Below are positions 19,391 through 27,572 of a DNA stretch of 64,000 nt, piece by piece. The position numbers and the translations under genes were made by a program. A model generated the notes under the pieces. That model was not told where the DNA came from. It saw nothing but the letters and a program-made list of their open reading frames with translations, and ran no database searches. The DNA is taken from contig NZ_JOIX01000004.1 of assembly GCF_000720175.1 (NCBI RefSeq), positions 1-64,000 of the forward strand, in the 5' to 3' direction. The stretch's first letter is position 1. Every line of letters begins with the position of its first letter. The DNA comes from Streptomyces sp. NRRL S-337. GTDB taxonomy: Bacteria > Actinomycetota > Actinomycetes > Streptomycetales > Streptomycetaceae.

Positions 19391-20361
19391 CGACGACACC
19401 GGACACCTCATCGAGCATCCTCATCGTCGACGACATGGAGGAGAACCTCGTCGCGCTGGAGGCCGTGCTGGGCTCGCTCACCCAGAAAGTCGTCCGCGCC
19501 CGCTCCGGCGAAGAAGCCCTCAAGGCAATGCTCCGCGAGGAATTCGCGGTGGTCCTCATCGACGTCCTGATGCCCGGCATGAACGGTTTCGAGACCGCGG
19601 CCAACATCAAGGGCCTGGACCAGACGAAGGACGTGCCCATCATTCTGCTCACCGGCGCCTCGGTCGACCCCAATTACGCCTACCGCGGTTACACGGTCGG
19701 CGCCGCCGACTTCCTCATCAAGCCCTTCGACCCCTGGCTCCTGCGCACCAAGGTGAACGTCTTCCTGGACCTCCACCGCAAAAACCGCCAACTGGCCGCG
19801 CAGGCTGAACAATTGAAACGCCTCCTGACGAACGAGAACCGCCCGGGCGCCGCCGAAACGGAACAGGCGGCTGGCTCAGCCACGTCCACGTCCACCTCCA
19901 CCCCGACGGAGACTCGCGGGGCGGAGGAGGGGCATGGGCCGAAGGAGATCCGTGGCCTGGACGAGATCCCTGGGTCGGAGGAGGCCCGTGGGCCGGAGAA
20001 GGGGCCGGGGGAGGCCCGTGCGTCTGCCGACGGGCCAGAGAACGCGGCCGCATCCGCGACCGCGACCTCCGGGGAATCCAAGGCGCACGGGAAGACCGCG
20101 ACGTCCGGAGAATCAAAGGCGCACGGGGAGACCGAGGTAGCCGGCGGCCCTCCGGAAGGCCCCGTCCCCCACCCGGCGACACCCCCGGCCCCCTCCCCCA
20201 TCCCCGGCGAGGCGGCCCGTCTGGCGGACATCGCCGGCCAGTTGGCGGACCTGGAGCTCCTCCTGCGCGACGCCTCCTCGGTCGACCGCGCCCACCTCGC
20301 CGACCGCGTCGCCGAGCTGGAAGAGGCAGTCGGCAGGCTGCTGGTGAACCGCGAGGCGTAG
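19387..20361 (+). CDS. OsaB-like response regulator without DNA-binding domain
   Basis: 324 residues; the ATG overlaps the upstream kinase stop (ATGA), so translation is coupled. The N-terminal receiver (about 10-130) has the acidic pair in ILIVDDMEEN, phosphoacceptor Asp59 (VVLIDVLMPGMNGFE), Thr in ILLTGAS and Lys112 (FLIKPFD). A short coiled coil (RKNRQLAAQAEQLKRLL) follows. Next is a ~130-residue low-complexity stretch with GESKAHGKTATSGESKAHGE-type repeats, then a C-terminal helical region (RLADIAGQLADLELLL, RVAELEEAVGRLL). There is no DNA-binding domain, as described for S. coelicolor OsaB, so output is by protein contact. It is the presumed phosphorelay partner of the preceding kinase. 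Confidence 0.85.
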   Translation: MTTTPDTSSSILIVDDMEENLVALEAVLGSLTQKVVRARSGEEALKAMLREEFAVVLIDVLMPGMNGFETAANIKGLDQTKDVPIILLTGASVDPNYAYRGYTVGAADFLIKPFDPWLLRTKVNVFLDLHRKNRQLAAQAEQLKRLLTNENRPGAAETEQAAGSATSTSTSTPTETRGAEEGHGPKEIRGLDEIPGSEEARGPEKGPGEARASADGPENAAASATATSGESKAHGKTATSGESKAHGETEVAGGPPEGPVPHPATPPAPSPIPGEAARLADIAGQLADLELLLRDASSVDRAHLADRVAELEEAVGRLLVNREA

Positions 20362-20396
20362 GCCCCGCCTCTGCTTCCCGCTCCCCGGCCGTTCCC

Positions 20397-20939
20397 TCAG
20401 GCGATCATGGCGAGTTCGGGGTCCTGGCGGAGCTTGGCCAGGGCACGGGAGACGGCGCTCTTGACCGTGCCGATCGAGACCTCCATGACCTCGGCGGTCT
20501 GGGCCTCGCTCAGGTCCTCGTAATACCTGAGGACGACCATGGCCCGCTGGCGCGGGGGCAGCCGCATCACCGCGCGCCACATCGCATCGCGCAGGCCCTC
20601 CAGCTCGGCCGGGTCGGGGGACGGCAGCGGGTCGGGCTCGGGGAGCTCGTCGACGGCGAACTCCTCCACCCTGCGCTTGCGCCACTGCGAGGTACGGGTA
20701 TTGATCAGCGCACGGCGGACGTAGCCGTCCAGCGCGCGGTGATCCTCGATCCGCTCCCAGGCCACATACGTCTTGGCCAGGGCGGTCTGAAGGAGGTCCT
20801 CGGCGTCGTTCGGGTTGGCGGACAGGGACCGCGCGGCGCGCAGCAGGACCGGCCCCCGGGCCCGTACGTAGGACGAGAAGCTGGGGAACACAGCGGCGGT
20901 CGAAGCGCTGGTGCACACAGGCGTGGTCATGGCTCCCAC
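20397..20939 (-). CDS. SigE-family RNA polymerase sigma factor
   Basis: 180 residues from a GTG (an ATG three codons on is equally possible). Sigma region 2 is YVRARGPVLLRAARSLSANP with DAEDLLQTALAKTYVAWERI; region 4 is MRLPPRQRAMVVLRYYEDLS with EAQTAEVMEVSIGTVKSAVSRAL. The short form, about 165-180 residues with no C-terminal extension, is typical of the actinobacterial SigE (SigE50-type ECF41-unlike) family. No anti-sigma gene is adjacent. It lies convergent with the OsaAB-like operon; a functional link is possible but unproven. Target promoters cannot be told from the sequence. Confidence 0.88.
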   Translation of the reverse strand: MGAMTTPVCTSASTAAVFPSFSSYVRARGPVLLRAARSLSANPNDAEDLLQTALAKTYVAWERIEDHRALDGYVRRALINTRTSQWRKRRVEEFAVDELPEPDPLPSPDPAELEGLRDAMWRAVMRLPPRQRAMVVLRYYEDLSEAQTAEVMEVSIGTVKSAVSRALAKLRQDPELAMIA

Positions 20940-21056
20940 GCTAGGAGCGAGGGGGGTGCGGGCGGATCGGTCCCAGGTGCCGAAGCGGCCTCCCCCTCAA
21001 GTTGTACGGAGACGGCGGGCCCCACCTCCTTTGGGGGGAGGGGGCGCGGCGGTCCC

Positions 21057-22304
21057 CTAGGGGGAGTCCGGTGGGCTGTCCGTGGGGCCGGCCGGGGGAC
21101 TGTCCGTGCGGCCCGCCGTGGGGCCGGCCGGGGCGCCGGCTTGGTCACGGCTGAGGACCAGCCCGGAGGTCGGTACGCCGGTCCCCGCCGTGACCAGCAC
21201 GTGGCTGGCGTCCGGGGCCTGGTTGGGGGAGGTGCCGCGGAGTTGCCGGACGGCCTCGGCGATGCCGTTCATGCCGTGCAGGTACGCCTCGCCGAGCTGT
21301 CCGCCGTGGGTGTTCAACGGAAGGGCGTCCGCCGCGACAAAGCCGGCCGCCTCGCCGGGCGCGCAGAAGCCGAACTCTTCCAGCTGCATGAGGACGAAGG
21401 GGGTGAAGTGGTCGTAGAGGATGGCGACGTCGATGTCGGCGGGGGTCAGCCGGGAGGTGCGCCAGAGCTGGCGGGCCACCACGTTCATCTCCGGCAGGCC
21501 GGTCAGGTCGTCGCGGTAGAAGCTGGTCATCTGCTCCTGTTCGCGGCCGGCGCCCTGGGCCGCGGCAGTGATCAGTGCGGGCGGCCGGCGCAGGTCACGG
21601 GCCCGCTCGGGGGTCGTGACGACGAGGGCCTGGCCGCCGTCGGTCTCCTGGCAGCAGTCCAGCAGCCGCAGCGGCTCGGCGATCCAGCGGGAGGCCGCGT
21701 GGTCGGCGAGGGTGATCGGCTTGCCGTAGAAATACGCGGCCGGGTTGCGGGCGGCGTGCCGGCGGTCGGTGACCGCGACATGACCGAAGGCTTCGGGGGT
21801 GAGGCCGTAGGTGTGGAGGTAGCGCTGGGCCGCCATCGCGACCCAGGAGGCGGGGGTGAGCAGACCGAAGGGGAGGTTCCAGCCGAGCGCCGCACCCTCG
21901 GCGGAGGGCTGCCGTTCCTGGACGCCGGAACCGAAGCGGCGGCCCGAGCGTTCATTGAACGCCCGGTAGCAGACGACGACTTCGGCGATCCCGGTGGCGA
22001 CGGCGAGGGCCGCCTGCTGGACGGTGGCGCAGGCAGCGCCCCCGCCGTAGTGGACGCGCGAGAAGAAGGTCAGCTCCCCGATGCCCGCTGCTTGCGCGAG
22101 GGTGATCTCGGGGGTGGTGTCCATGGTGAAGGTGACCAGACCGTCGACGTCGGCCGGGCCCAGCCCGGCGTCGTCGAGCGCGGCGTGTACCGCCTCGACG
22201 GCGAGCTTGAGTTCGCTACGGCCGGAATCCTTGGAGAACTCCGTCGCACCGATCCCAGCGATGGCGGCGCGCCCGGAGAGCGCGTCGGGGCGGTGCAGGC
22301 TCAT
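21057..22304 (-). CDS. Thiolase-like lipid-transfer protein / steroid aldolase (Ltp2-like)
   Basis: 415 residues. A thiolase-superfamily fold: RAAIAGIGATEFSKDSGRSE, VHYGGGAACATVQQAALAVA in place of the normal Cys-containing thiolase loop, the dimer region with the CCQETDGGQALVVTTPERAR strand, and C-terminal LNTHGGQLGEAYLHGMNGIA. This matches the SCP-x/Ltp2 group, which in mycobacteria cleaves the C17 steroid side chain by a retro-aldol reaction with a DUF35 partner (the OB domain at 24356-25456). It is last in the operon; its start overlaps the MaoC stop (ATGA). The C-terminal ~27 residues are a Pro/Ser/Gly repeat tail (AGPTAGRTDSPPAGPTDSPP). Confidence 0.85.
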   Translation of the reverse strand: MSLHRPDALSGRAAIAGIGATEFSKDSGRSELKLAVEAVHAALDDAGLGPADVDGLVTFTMDTTPEITLAQAAGIGELTFFSRVHYGGGAACATVQQAALAVATGIAEVVVCYRAFNERSGRRFGSGVQERQPSAEGAALGWNLPFGLLTPASWVAMAAQRYLHTYGLTPEAFGHVAVTDRRHAARNPAAYFYGKPITLADHAASRWIAEPLRLLDCCQETDGGQALVVTTPERARDLRRPPALITAAAQGAGREQEQMTSFYRDDLTGLPEMNVVARQLWRTSRLTPADIDVAILYDHFTPFVLMQLEEFGFCAPGEAAGFVAADALPLNTHGGQLGEAYLHGMNGIAEAVRQLRGTSPNQAPDASHVLVTAGTGVPTSGLVLSRDQAGAPAGPTAGRTDSPPAGPTDSPPDSP

Positions 22305-22963
22305 ACGGTGGCCCCCGGGGAACGGCGGGGCGAGGACGGGCAGGACGCCGCGGCCCCACCCGGAGTGAGACGGACGGTCGCCGTGCCGGTGACGTGGTGA
22401 CCGAGCGCGTTGGTGCCGATGATGCGGACCTGGACGGTGGTCCCACCAGTGGTGGAGGTGGGGACGGTGGTGGGGTGGGTCTCGGTGGCGGGATGGGTCT
22501 TGGTGGTGGGATGGGTCTTGGTGGTGGGATGGGTCTCGGTGGCGGAGTCCATGGGAGCTTCCGTGGGAGCGTCCCTGGCGGCGCCCGGAGCAGTGTCCGT
22601 GGCGGCGTCGACGTCGATGATGGTTCCCGTCAACGTCATGGTGTCTCCCGGGTAGTTGGGAGCGCCGAGCCGTATCGCGAGCTTCTGCAGCACGGCGGCG
22701 GGACCTAAGTGGTCGGTGAGGTAGCGGCCCACCAGCCCGTTGGTGGTGAGGATGTTCATGAAGATGTCGGGGGAGCCCTTCTCCTTGGCGAGCTCGGCGT
22801 CATGGTGCACGTCCTGGTAGTCGCGGGAGGCGAGGGCACCGGCGACGATCAGCGTCCGGGTGATCGGAATCTCCAGTGCGGGCAGCACGTCCCCGGCCCG
22901 AATGTCCGGCGTGCGCCGGTCAGGCATGCGCTCTTCAGGTGTGCACTGTTCAGGCTTCGTCAT
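22301..22963 (-). CDS. MaoC-family hydratase (ChsH1-like) with Thr/His repeat insert
   Basis: 220 residues from an ATG behind AGGAGGAGC. Hot-dog fold: the opening RAGDVLPALEIPITRTLIVA, and hydratase-2-type motif DYQDVHHDAELAKEKGSPDI with catalytic Asp/His (RDYQDVHHD) and NILTTNGLVGRYLTD. Residues ~135-170 are an inserted TETHPTTKTHPTTKTH repeat in a loop before the last strand VQVRIIGTNALGHHVTGTAT. In mycobacteria ChsH1 pairs with the MaoC domain of ChsH2 to hydrate a 3-oxo-pregnadiene carboxyl-CoA. Neighbours on both sides fit that complex. The C-terminus (SCPSSPRRSPGATV) is longer than usual. Confidence 0.85.
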   Translation of the reverse strand: MTKPEQCTPEERMPDRRTPDIRAGDVLPALEIPITRTLIVAGALASRDYQDVHHDAELAKEKGSPDIFMNILTTNGLVGRYLTDHLGPAAVLQKLAIRLGAPNYPGDTMTLTGTIIDVDAATDTAPGAARDAPTEAPMDSATETHPTTKTHPTTKTHPATETHPTTVPTSTTGGTTVQVRIIGTNALGHHVTGTATVRLTPGGAAASCPSSPRRSPGATV

Positions 22964-22973
22964 GCTGCTCCTC

Positions 22974-24356
22974 CTAGGTCGGCGGCTCGGTCACCGGATT
23001 CGTCACCGGCTCGGTCACCGGACTGGTCACCGGCTCGGACACCAGATCGGACACCGGATCGGTCACCGGATCGGTCACCGGCCAGGTGATCAAGTCGCCG
23101 AGTTCTTCCAGGAGTTCGGCGCCGCAACCGAGGTAGGCGTCGAGCTGGCGGCCCCAGAGGAAGTGCCGGTGGACGGGGTGGTCGAGGTCCGCGCCGATGC
23201 CGCCGTGCAGATGCTGGCCGGTGTGCACCACGCGCCTGCCCGCCTCGGAGGCCCACCAGGCAGCGGTCAGCGCTTGCCCGTCGTACGGGAGCCCCTCGTC
23301 GTGGCGCCAGGCCGCCTCGTAGGTGGTGACGCGGATGGCCTCGGTATCCATGTACGCGTCGGCCGCGCGGAGCAGGACCGCCTGGTTGGTGGAGAGCGGG
23401 CGGCCGAACTGTTCACGGGTGGTGGTGTGGGCCACCGTACGCGCCAGCGCGCCGGCACAGACCCCGGCCTGCAGGGCGGCGAAGGCGGTGCGGGCGCAGG
23501 CCAGCACGTCGTCGTACGGGGTCGGGGGCCGGTCCGCCGGCCCCTCCTCCTGCGGGCCGCCCAGTCGCCCTGTGCGCGTCCCGACGAGCCGCTCGGCCCC
23601 CGGGCCGCCCAGCCGCTCCGCCCGCGTCCCGTCGAGCGTGAGCCGTCCCGCCGCCCAGGGCGCGGTGCTCTCCACCGGCTCGACCCGGGCATCCGCGACA
23701 CGCACCAGCCAGAGCGCCCGCTCCACGTCCGGGACCAGTACGTAGGTGGCGTCCCGCAACCACGGCACAACGGGGAGGACTCCGGTCAGCCACCCGGTAC
23801 CACCCTCCACGATCGCCGGCCCGGAGGGCGACGCGGCGACGGCGCCCGCAGTCGCGGGGAGGGCACCCGTAGTCGCTGCGAGGGCGTCCGTGGTCGCTGC
23901 AACGGCACCCGGAGTCGCTGCGAGGCCGCCCGCATTCGCTGCGAGGGCGCCCGTAGACGCTACGAGGGTGCCGGTCGTGGAGGTAGTGGCCGTGACGGCG
24001 CCCCGCGCCGGGAACGCGCCGGTCGCCACCGCGGTGCCGTCCCGCAGCGCCGGCAGCAGCCGTGCCCGCTGTTCGTCCGTGCCGTGCCGGGCGACGGCCA
24101 GCACGCCGTACGCGCAGGTTGCCGCGAGCGGTACCTGCGCGGTGGTGCGGCCCTGCTCCTCCAGGACCAGCGCCAGCCCCAGCAGTCCGATCTCCTCGAC
24201 GGCCGCCGGCAGCCCGGCCGCGCACAACGCCTTCCAGAGCTCGGCGTCCGAAGCGGTACCGGCCGCCGCGAGCCGGTCGTGCGTCGCGAGGTCGCCGAAG
24301 ATCCGCGCCGCGAGCTGCTGGGCGACGGACTGCTCCTCGGTGGGCGTGAAGTCCAT
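22974..24356 (-). CDS. Acyl-CoA dehydrogenase, ChsE-type subunit
   Basis: 460 residues from the ATG of MDFTPTEEQSVAQQLAARIF; the ATG overlaps the upstream stop by one base (TGATG). Acyl-CoA dehydrogenase fold: N-terminal helices, central barrel (about 110-220), C-terminal helices with TTTREQFGRPLSTNQAVLLR, the FAD/dimer motif, and LHGGIGADLDHPVHRHFL. The central part is distorted by an Ala/Thr/Gly repeat (ALAATTGALPATAGAVAASP) of ~55 residues. The C-terminus carries an EPVTSPVTEPVTNPVTEP tail. The pair with the dehydrogenase at 25453 recalls the obligate alpha2beta2 FadE28-FadE29 (ChsE1-ChsE2) enzyme that oxidises C3 steroid side chains. Confidence 0.85.
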   Translation of the reverse strand: MDFTPTEEQSVAQQLAARIFGDLATHDRLAAAGTASDAELWKALCAAGLPAAVEEIGLLGLALVLEEQGRTTAQVPLAATCAYGVLAVARHGTDEQRARLLPALRDGTAVATGAFPARGAVTATTSTTGTLVASTGALAANAGGLAATPGAVAATTDALAATTGALPATAGAVAASPSGPAIVEGGTGWLTGVLPVVPWLRDATYVLVPDVERALWLVRVADARVEPVESTAPWAAGRLTLDGTRAERLGGPGAERLVGTRTGRLGGPQEEGPADRPPTPYDDVLACARTAFAALQAGVCAGALARTVAHTTTREQFGRPLSTNQAVLLRAADAYMDTEAIRVTTYEAAWRHDEGLPYDGQALTAAWWASEAGRRVVHTGQHLHGGIGADLDHPVHRHFLWGRQLDAYLGCGAELLEELGDLITWPVTDPVTDPVSDLVSEPVTSPVTEPVTNPVTEPPT

Positions 24357-25456
24357 CAGCCCGCAGCCCTCCCCGACCCCACGGAAGGCGGCCCACCGCA
24401 CGCCTCGACCCCACGGAAGACCGGCAGCTCCAACTCCTCGTCCACCGGCAGGAATTCCAGCCGCACCGGCATCCCGATCCGCACCCTGCCGCAGGGCACA
24501 CCGATCACGTTGCTGACCATCCGCACGCCCTCGGCGAGTTCGATGAGCCCCACCGCGTAAGGCGGGTCGAAGGCGGGGAAGGGCGGGTGGTGCATCACCA
24601 CGTACGAGTAGACGGTGCCGGTGCCGCTCGCCTCGACCGTGTCCCACTCGGGGGAGCCACATGCCTGGCAACCGGGAAGCCAGGGGAAGCGCAGCGTCCG
24701 GCATCCACCGCACCGCTGTATCAGCAGTGTGTGCCGGCTCACGCCTTCCCAGAACCCCGCGTTGTCCGGGTTGATCACCGGCCGCGGCCGCCGCGCCTTC
24801 GCCGATGCCGGTGCCTGCGCCGACGCTGGTGCCTTCGCCGACGCTGGTGCCTGCGCCTGCGCCTGCGCCTGCGCCAAGGGTGCCTGCGTCTGCGGTGTCG
24901 ATGGTGATGGCGGTTGTGGTGCCGGTGGCGGTTGTGGTGCCGGTGGCGGTTGTGGCCCCTCCCGATGTGCCCGCACCGGGGCGTACTTGAGGATCCGGAA
25001 GCGGTGCGTCCCCGCCAGTTCCCCGTCCGCCAGGATGTCCATCCGCGTCGTGACGAAGTGACCGGCCCCCAGCTTGGTGACCTTGCGCTCCGACACGGAC
25101 TCGATCACCGCGTGGAAGGTGATCCGGTCGCCCGGTCGCAGCGGCCGCAGATACTCCTGCTCGCAGTCGGTCGCCACCACGGCCGTGCAGCCGGCGCCGT
25201 CGAGCAGCGCGGACAGTTCGTCGTACGCCCCCGAGCGGCCCTGATGGCCGGAGAGCCCGCCCATCGTCCACGCCTGGAGCATCGTCGGCGGGGCGATCGC
25301 GTCGGGCCCCTCGTACGCCGGGTTGGCGTCCCCCATCGCCTCGCACCAGTGCCGGATCATCGCCGCGTTGACCGGGTCCTTACCGACGCCGGCGGTGGCC
25401 GCGGGCCGCCCCTCGTACGCCTTCAGCCGCTCGAACAGGTCCCCGGTGGCCGTCAT
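24356..25456 (-). CDS. MaoC N-terminal domain fused to Zn-ribbon/OB-fold DUF35 (ChsH2-like)
   Basis: 366 residues from the ATG of MTATGDLFERLKAYEGRPAA, coupled to the upstream gene by an ATGA overlap. The N-terminal hot-dog domain (about 1-160: MIRHWCEAMGDANPAYEG, YLRPLRPGDRITFHAVIESV) and C-terminal DUF35 (about 245-350: zinc ribbon CGGCRTLRFPWLPGCQACGS, then OB-fold with YSYVVMHHPPFPAFDPPYAV) reproduce mycobacterial ChsH2. Its DUF35 half binds Ltp2 for retro-aldol cleavage, and its MaoC half binds ChsH1. The interdomain linker is a long low-complexity block (PQPPPAPQPPPAPQ, AQAQAQAQAPASAKAPASAQ). Confidence 0.9.
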   Translation of the reverse strand: MTATGDLFERLKAYEGRPAATAGVGKDPVNAAMIRHWCEAMGDANPAYEGPDAIAPPTMLQAWTMGGLSGHQGRSGAYDELSALLDGAGCTAVVATDCEQEYLRPLRPGDRITFHAVIESVSERKVTKLGAGHFVTTRMDILADGELAGTHRFRILKYAPVRAHREGPQPPPAPQPPPAPQPPSPSTPQTQAPLAQAQAQAQAPASAKAPASAQAPASAKARRPRPVINPDNAGFWEGVSRHTLLIQRCGGCRTLRFPWLPGCQACGSPEWDTVEASGTGTVYSYVVMHHPPFPAFDPPYAVGLIELAEGVRMVSNVIGVPCGRVRIGMPVRLEFLPVDEELELPVFRGVEACGGPPSVGSGRAAG

Positions 25457-26946
25457 CGCCGTCCCCTCCGCATCCCCAGCCGCATCGTCGCGACGATCTC
25501 CCGCTGGACCTCGCTCACGCCGCCCCCGAACGTGTTGATCTGCGCCGCACGGTTCATCCGCTCCAGCTCGCCGTCCCCGTACGCGCCCGGCGAACCGGCC
25601 CGCACCAGGGCGGCCTCGCCGACCACCTCCTGGCACATCCGGTAGACCTCGACCGCACTCTCCGTCCCGGCGAACTTGACCCCGCTGGCATCGCCGGGGC
25701 TGAGCGTCCCGGCGCCCACCTCACCGACCAGCCGCCAGTTCAGCAGCCGGGTCGCGGCCAGCCGTGCGTGCACCTCGGCGAGCCGGGACCGGACCCACGG
25801 TCGGTCCGCCGGCCGCTCCCCGGTCCGCGGGTCGGCCGTCCGGGCGTGCTCCAGCGCCGCGCGGTACGCGTCCTCGGCCTGCATGCCGATCGCGGCCAAC
25901 GCCACGCGCTCGTGGTTGAGTTGGTTGGTGATGAGCTGCCAGCCGGCGTTCTCCGCACCGACGAGATGCCCGGCCGGGACGCGTACGTCGTCGTAGTACG
26001 TGGCGGTGGTCCGCAGCCCGCCGACCGTCTCGATCGGCGTCCAGGAGAAGCCCGGCGTATCGGTCGGCACCAGGATGATCGAGATGCCTTTGTGCTTGGG
26101 CGCGTCGGGATCGGTGCGGCAGGCCAGCCAGATCCAGTCGGCCTGGTGAGCGTTGCTGGTGAAGGTCTTGGCCCCGTTGATCAGCCAGTGCCCGTCGGCC
26201 GCCCCACCGCCGTCGCGACCACCCCCGCCACCGACCACGCCACTGGCCTCACCCCCTGCGACGCCATCGGCCTCATCACCGACCTCGCCACCCGTCCCGC
26301 TGGCGCCCTCACTGCCGGGACCATCGACTCCCCCACTGCTGGGACCGTCGGCTCCCCGACTACCGGGACCGTCGGCTCCCCCTCCACCGGGACCACTGCC
26401 GGGCCCGCTTCCGGGCGGCCCGCTGTCGGACCCGCCATCGTCCCCGCCACCGGACCCACCCCCGTTTGCGCCTCCCGGGGGCCCCTGCCGCCCCTCCGTA
26501 TCAGAGGCCGGCTCGCGCCTATCAGAGGCCGGCTCGCGCACCGCACGAGTACGGAGCGCCGCGAGGTCGGTCCCGGCCTCCGGCTCCGTATAGCCAATAG
26601 CGAAGACGATCTCGCCCCGGAGGATCCGCGGCAGGAAGAACTCCTTCTGCCGCCGCGTGCCGTATTTCATCAGGGTCGGACCGACGGTGTTGAGGGTGAC
26701 CATGGAGACCGGAACGCCGGCGCGGTACGCCTCGTCGAAGAAGACGAACTGCTCGTCGGGGCCGCGCCCCTGCCCGCCGTACTCCGTCGGCCAGCCGAGG
26801 CCGAGCATGCCGTCGGCGCCGATCCGGCGCAGCACCGCTCGCTGCGCGGCAGCACCTTCCGGCACCCCGTCCGGCATCACATCCCGGAAGTACGCGCGGA
26901 GTTCGGCGCGCAGGCGTTCCTGGCGCTCGGTGGGGGCGAGGTGCAC
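25453..26946 (-). CDS. Acyl-CoA dehydrogenase with ~110-residue Gly-rich insert, first gene of operon
   Basis: 497 residues; the family is normally ~385. Canonical parts: TEYGGQGRGPDEQFVFFDEA, FAIGYTEPEAGTDLAALRTR, INGAKTFTSNAHQADWIWLA, GLRTTATYYDDVRVPAGHLV, and the C-terminal NTFGGGVSEVQREIVATMRL. Residues ~137-250 are a foreign-looking Gly/Ser/Asp/Pro tract (GADGPGSRGADGPSSGGVDG) placed in the middle barrel between two strands that are normally joined by a short turn. It is the presumed partner of the 22974-24356 subunit. A GTG start is used with GGGGAGG ~10 nt upstream. Either the insert loops out as a disordered tail or the enzyme is impaired (inference). Confidence 0.88.
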   Translation of the reverse strand: MHLAPTERQERLRAELRAYFRDVMPDGVPEGAAAQRAVLRRIGADGMLGLGWPTEYGGQGRGPDEQFVFFDEAYRAGVPVSMVTLNTVGPTLMKYGTRRQKEFFLPRILRGEIVFAIGYTEPEAGTDLAALRTRAVREPASDRREPASDTEGRQGPPGGANGGGSGGGDDGGSDSGPPGSGPGSGPGGGGADGPGSRGADGPSSGGVDGPGSEGASGTGGEVGDEADGVAGGEASGVVGGGGGRDGGGAADGHWLINGAKTFTSNAHQADWIWLACRTDPDAPKHKGISIILVPTDTPGFSWTPIETVGGLRTTATYYDDVRVPAGHLVGAENAGWQLITNQLNHERVALAAIGMQAEDAYRAALEHARTADPRTGERPADRPWVRSRLAEVHARLAATRLLNWRLVGEVGAGTLSPGDASGVKFAGTESAVEVYRMCQEVVGEAALVRAGSPGAYGDGELERMNRAAQINTFGGGVSEVQREIVATMRLGMRRGRR

Positions 26947-27096
26947 GTCGAATGGCCTCCCCTTCTGTGGCCCGACACCCGGCGGGCCCGGACGGCCCGA
27001 TGTCCCCCTGGCCCGATGGCCTGAGGGCCCGATGGCGCGAGGGCATAGGACTCGGGCGGTCCGGTGACCCGTGACGGCTCCACACCGGCACGCACA

Positions 27097-27137
27097 AGTG
27101 AGCGGGTTTCTGACTGTCCGTCAGAAACCCGCTCACT
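27097..27137. promoter_or_regulatory. 17-bp perfect inverted repeat, operator or terminator
   Basis: Arms AGTGAGCGGGTTTCTGA (27097-27113) and its complement (27121-27137), 7-nt spacer. Its core TTTCTGAC-N5-GTCAGAAA looks like a TetR-family operator. It lies ~150 bp upstream of the steroid-type operon and ~100 bp past the stop of the small secreted gene. No T-tract follows on either strand, which favours an operator over a terminator. Confidence 0.55.
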
Positions 27138-27239
27138 GTCAAGGCCGGTGCGGCGAACCCCGGGCAGCCCATGCCCTCGATACCGGCCTCGACGTATCAC
27201 CCCTCGGTCAGCCGCCACTCCCCATACGGCGGCCCCGGG

Positions 27240-27548
27240 TCAGCCGATGTTGTTCCCGAAGCTGACGGTGGCGTTGTCCTGGTCGATGGTCGTGAAACCG
27301 GACCCGTTGACGCTCGCGGTGTTGTTCTGGTTGGAGGCGCCGGCACCGTTGGCAACCTGCTGGCCGTTGGTCGCATTGCCGTGATTGTCGCCGCCGATGA
27401 AGACGCCCCCCTGGCTCGTCGACGCCGCATTCGACCCGTTGCTCGCGAAGCCGCCGTTGTCAGCCTGCGCCACGCCGGAAAGGAGCGCCACCGCGAAGGG
27501 CAGTGCGGCGGCCACAGCGAGGACGCGGGCAGTACGGGTGCTTGCCAT
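27240..27548 (-). CDS. Small secreted Asn/Gly/Ser-rich protein
   Basis: 102 residues from an ATG with AGGAGG 7 nt upstream. Signal peptide MASTRTARVLAVAAALPFAV with cleavage near VAQA-DN. The mature ~70 residues are rich in Asn, Gly, Ser and Thr (NATNGQQVANGAGASNQNNT, FTTIDQDNATVSFGNN), without Cys. The composition suggests beta-rich, surface or extracellular protein, perhaps a coat component, but it lacks the chaplin domain and I cannot place it in the rodlin family. Function unknown. Confidence 0.65.
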   Translation of the reverse strand: MASTRTARVLAVAAALPFAVALLSGVAQADNGGFASNGSNAASTSQGGVFIGGDNHGNATNGQQVANGAGASNQNNTASVNGSGFTTIDQDNATVSFGNNIG

Positions 27549-27572
27549 GTCAATTCCTCCTACGGAACACAA

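Noticed and set aside
22974..25346. A 790-codon continuous minus-strand frame suggesting a fusion protein
   Set aside because: The upstream half is out of frame with the real MaoC-DUF35 gene; the true dehydrogenase begins at the ATG at 24356, coupled by TGATG.
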